This document shows, in pieces, positions 62,487-64,000 of a stretch of 64,000 bases of DNA. The translations under genes and the position numbers were made by a program. Below the pieces are notes generated by a model, which searched no databases, was not told where the DNA came from, and saw only the letters and a program-made list of their open reading frames with translations. The DNA is taken from NCBI RefSeq assembly GCF_001598435.1, contig NZ_BCYY01000019.1, positions 1 to 64,000 on the forward strand. The letters run 5' to 3'. This DNA is from Sphingomonas pituitosa NBRC 102491 (GTDB lineage: Bacteria > Pseudomonadota > Alphaproteobacteria > Sphingomonadales > Sphingomonadaceae). The number at the start of each line of letters is the position of its first letter. Position 1 is the stretch's first letter.

Positions 62487-63635
62487 ATGGCCGATGCCGA
62501 CTCCCGCCCGCACCGCCGCCGCCATGCCGCACCAGGCATGCCGTTGCCGGACACCGTTGCCTTGGTGCTGCAGGGAGGCGGGGCACTCGGTAGTTTCCAG
62601 GCCGGGGTGATCGAAGAGCTGGCCACCGCCGGAATCGACGTGGACTGGGTGGCCGGGATTTCGATCGGTGCGGTCAACGCCGCGCTGTTCGCCGGCAATC
62701 CGCCCGAGAAGCGGCTGGGTGCGATCCGCGCCTTCTGGGAGCAGGTCACCTCCGCCCTGCCGGACTTCTCGCTGCCGCTGAACGATCAGCTGCGCGAGAT
62801 CGCCCATGAATGGTCGGCCGGCGCGGTGATGCTGGGCGGCGTGCCCGGCTTCTTCCGCCCGCGCCCGATCCCGCCCGCCTTCGCGGTGCCCGGTACGCCC
62901 GAGGCGCTGAGCTTCTACGACACCAGCCCCTTGCGCGAGACGCTGGACCGGCTGATCGACTGGGATTTGCTCAACGACGGGCCGGTTCGCCTCTCGGTCG
63001 GCGCGGTCAATCTGCACAGCGGCAACTTCCGCTATTTCGACACGCGCGACGAGCGCATCGACGCACGGCACATCATGGCGTCTGGTGCGTTGCCGCCCGG
63101 GCTGCCGCCGGTCGAGATCGACGGCTGCTGGTATTGGGACGGGGGACTCGTTTCCAACACCCCGCTCACCCACGTCCTCGATCGGCAGGAGGCCGAGATG
63201 CTCGTCTTCCAGGTCGACCTGTTCCCCGCCGAGAACGCACTGCCGCGCACGATCATGGACGTGATGGGGCGCGAGAAGGAAATCCGCTTCTCCAGCCGTA
63301 CCCGCGCCATTTCCGACGAGCGGCTCCGGCTGCGCAAGGCGCGCGAGACGGTGAAGGCGCTGCTCGACAAGCTGCCCGAACATATCGCCGACGAGCCCGA
63401 GGTGAAGGCCGTGCGCGATCTCGTGACCGAGTACCCGGTCAATGTCGTGCAGCTGATCTACCGCGCCAAGCTTTGGGAAGGCGGCTCGCGCGACTTCGAA
63501 TTCTCCACGCGAACAATGCTCGAGCATTGGGAGTCCGGCCGCGTCGCAGTGGCCGAGACGATGGCCAATGCACGGCTCGTCGCGCAGAACATCCTCGACG
63601 GCAAGACTGCCGCCTTCGATCTCACCCAGCGTTAA
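62487..63635 (+). CDS. Patatin-like phospholipase (DUF3734 type)
   Basis: 382 residues from 62487; in-frame ATGs at 62463 and 62394 are alternatives. The patatin domain has oxyanion loop LQGGGALGSFQAG, nucleophile GISIGAVNAALFAG and the catalytic Asp in WDGGLVSNTPL. The C-terminal DUF3734 part contains RELTEYPVNVVQLIY-like VTEYPVNVVQLIYRA. Members of this group sit next to 3-hydroxybutyrate dehydrogenase, as here (15 nt), and have been linked to polyhydroxyalkanoate or lipid turnover. Confidence 0.9.
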   Translation: MADADSRPHRRRHAAPGMPLPDTVALVLQGGGALGSFQAGVIEELATAGIDVDWVAGISIGAVNAALFAGNPPEKRLGAIRAFWEQVTSALPDFSLPLNDQLREIAHEWSAGAVMLGGVPGFFRPRPIPPAFAVPGTPEALSFYDTSPLRETLDRLIDWDLLNDGPVRLSVGAVNLHSGNFRYFDTRDERIDARHIMASGALPPGLPPVEIDGCWYWDGGLVSNTPLTHVLDRQEAEMLVFQVDLFPAENALPRTIMDVMGREKEIRFSSRTRAISDERLRLRKARETVKALLDKLPEHIADEPEVKAVRDLVTEYPVNVVQLIYRAKLWEGGSRDFEFSTRTMLEHWESGRVAVAETMANARLVAQNILDGKTAAFDLTQR

Positions 63636-63650
63636 CAAGGAGTATGGCGA

Positions 63651-64000
63651 TGTTCCTCAAGGGCAAGTCCGCGATCGTCACCGGGTCCACCTCGGGCATC
63701 GGCCTGGCATACGCCAAGGCGCTGGCGGCCGAGGGCGCGAACGTGCTGATCAACGGATTCGGCGATGCGGATGCGATCGAGAAGGAGCGCGCCGCGCTGG
63801 CGGAAACCAGCGGCGGCAAGGCGCTGTACGACGCGGCCGACATGACCAAGCCCGAGGCGATCGCCGCCATGGTCGCGCGCGCCGAGGCCGAGTTCGGCGC
63901 GGTGGACATCGTCATCTCCAATGCCGGCATCCAGCATGTCGCGCCGATCGACGAATTCCCGATCGAGAAGTGGGACGCGATCCTCGCGATCAACCTCAGC
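63651..64000 (+). CDS. 3-hydroxybutyrate dehydrogenase, 5' part only
   Basis: The first 116 codons of a short-chain dehydrogenase; the rest lies beyond the window. The NAD loop is TGSTSGIGLAYAKALAAEGA, and DIVISNAGIQHVAPIDEFP, then WDAILAINLS, matches the 3-hydroxybutyrate dehydrogenase subgroup. It oxidises (R)-3-hydroxybutyrate to acetoacetate. An AAGGAG site at 63638-63643 fits ATG 63651 (7-nt gap) better than ATG 63645. Operon with the patatin gene. Confidence 0.88.

Overview
The window is a continuous, gene-dense stretch of a high-GC alphaproteobacterial chromosome. Gene content and order point to a Sphingomonas-like member of the Sphingomonadales: NDUFAF3-type, MidA-type and YbeY/PhoH/CorC/Lnt clusters, MucR, FixLJ, a PEP-CTERM protein ending in a PEPAAWAML motif, alginate-export porin, and small palindromic intergenic repeats. 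This taxonomic call is an inference from gene families, not from a marker gene. There is no rRNA, no CRISPR array and no recognisable prophage. One tRNA (Pro-GGG) is present.

Layout. 0-9 kb: small membrane protein, carboxymuconolactone decarboxylase-like protein, EF-hand protein, ubiA, pmbA/tldE, cysQ-like phosphatase, purEK, DUF2721 protein, BioF2-like acetyltransferase, NUDIX hydrolase. 9-15.3 kb (minus strand): trmB, three tandem degenerate EAL-domain proteins, metK, lnt. 15.5-21.4 kb (plus): nfuA-like, nitroreductase, tsaB-rimI, mucR, fur, plsC, miaB. 21.4-27.8 kb: alginate-export porin, PEP-CTERM protein, then phoH-vapB-vapC-ybeY-corC, in which a toxin-antitoxin pair sits inside a usually conserved RNA-maturation operon, followed by a beta-barrel pseudogene with an in-frame stop. 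27.8-31 kb (minus): lgt-midA-GNAT-pgeF operon. 31-43 kb (plus): a lone IorB-like molybdopterin oxidoreductase, hemH, phaB, phytase-like esterase, rpmB (minus), Pmp3-like peptide, tadA, CNNM/CBS protein, yajC-secD-secF-Mth938-like.

43.1-44.4 kb is the one clear accessory island. It holds a decayed REP-associated transposase fragment, AT-rich DNA, and a gene for a protein made of three 52-residue repeats (a predicted beta-trefoil). This is the best candidate for an unusual acquired function.

44.4-64 kb returns to core genes: tgt, a cupin fusion, a 53-aa zinc-ribbon protein, NupC transporter, the FixLJ oxygen-sensing pair with a FixK/FNR-type box feeding a 38-aa membrane protein, a ROK kinase, tRNA-Pro, hslVU flanked by two copies of a ~112-bp palindromic repeat, an S9 peptidase, gloAB, TPR and hydrolase genes, M48 peptidase plus DUF898, a YpfJ-type zinc peptidase, a patatin-like phospholipase, and the start of a 3-hydroxybutyrate dehydrogenase that runs off the window.

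Themes: translation and tRNA maturation (trmB, tsaB, rimI, miaB, ybeY, tadA, tgt), envelope biogenesis (lnt, lgt, plsC, SecDF-YajC, peptidases), polyhydroxybutyrate metabolism (phaB, probable bdhA), and oxygen and second-messenger signalling (FixLJ, EAL-like proteins).
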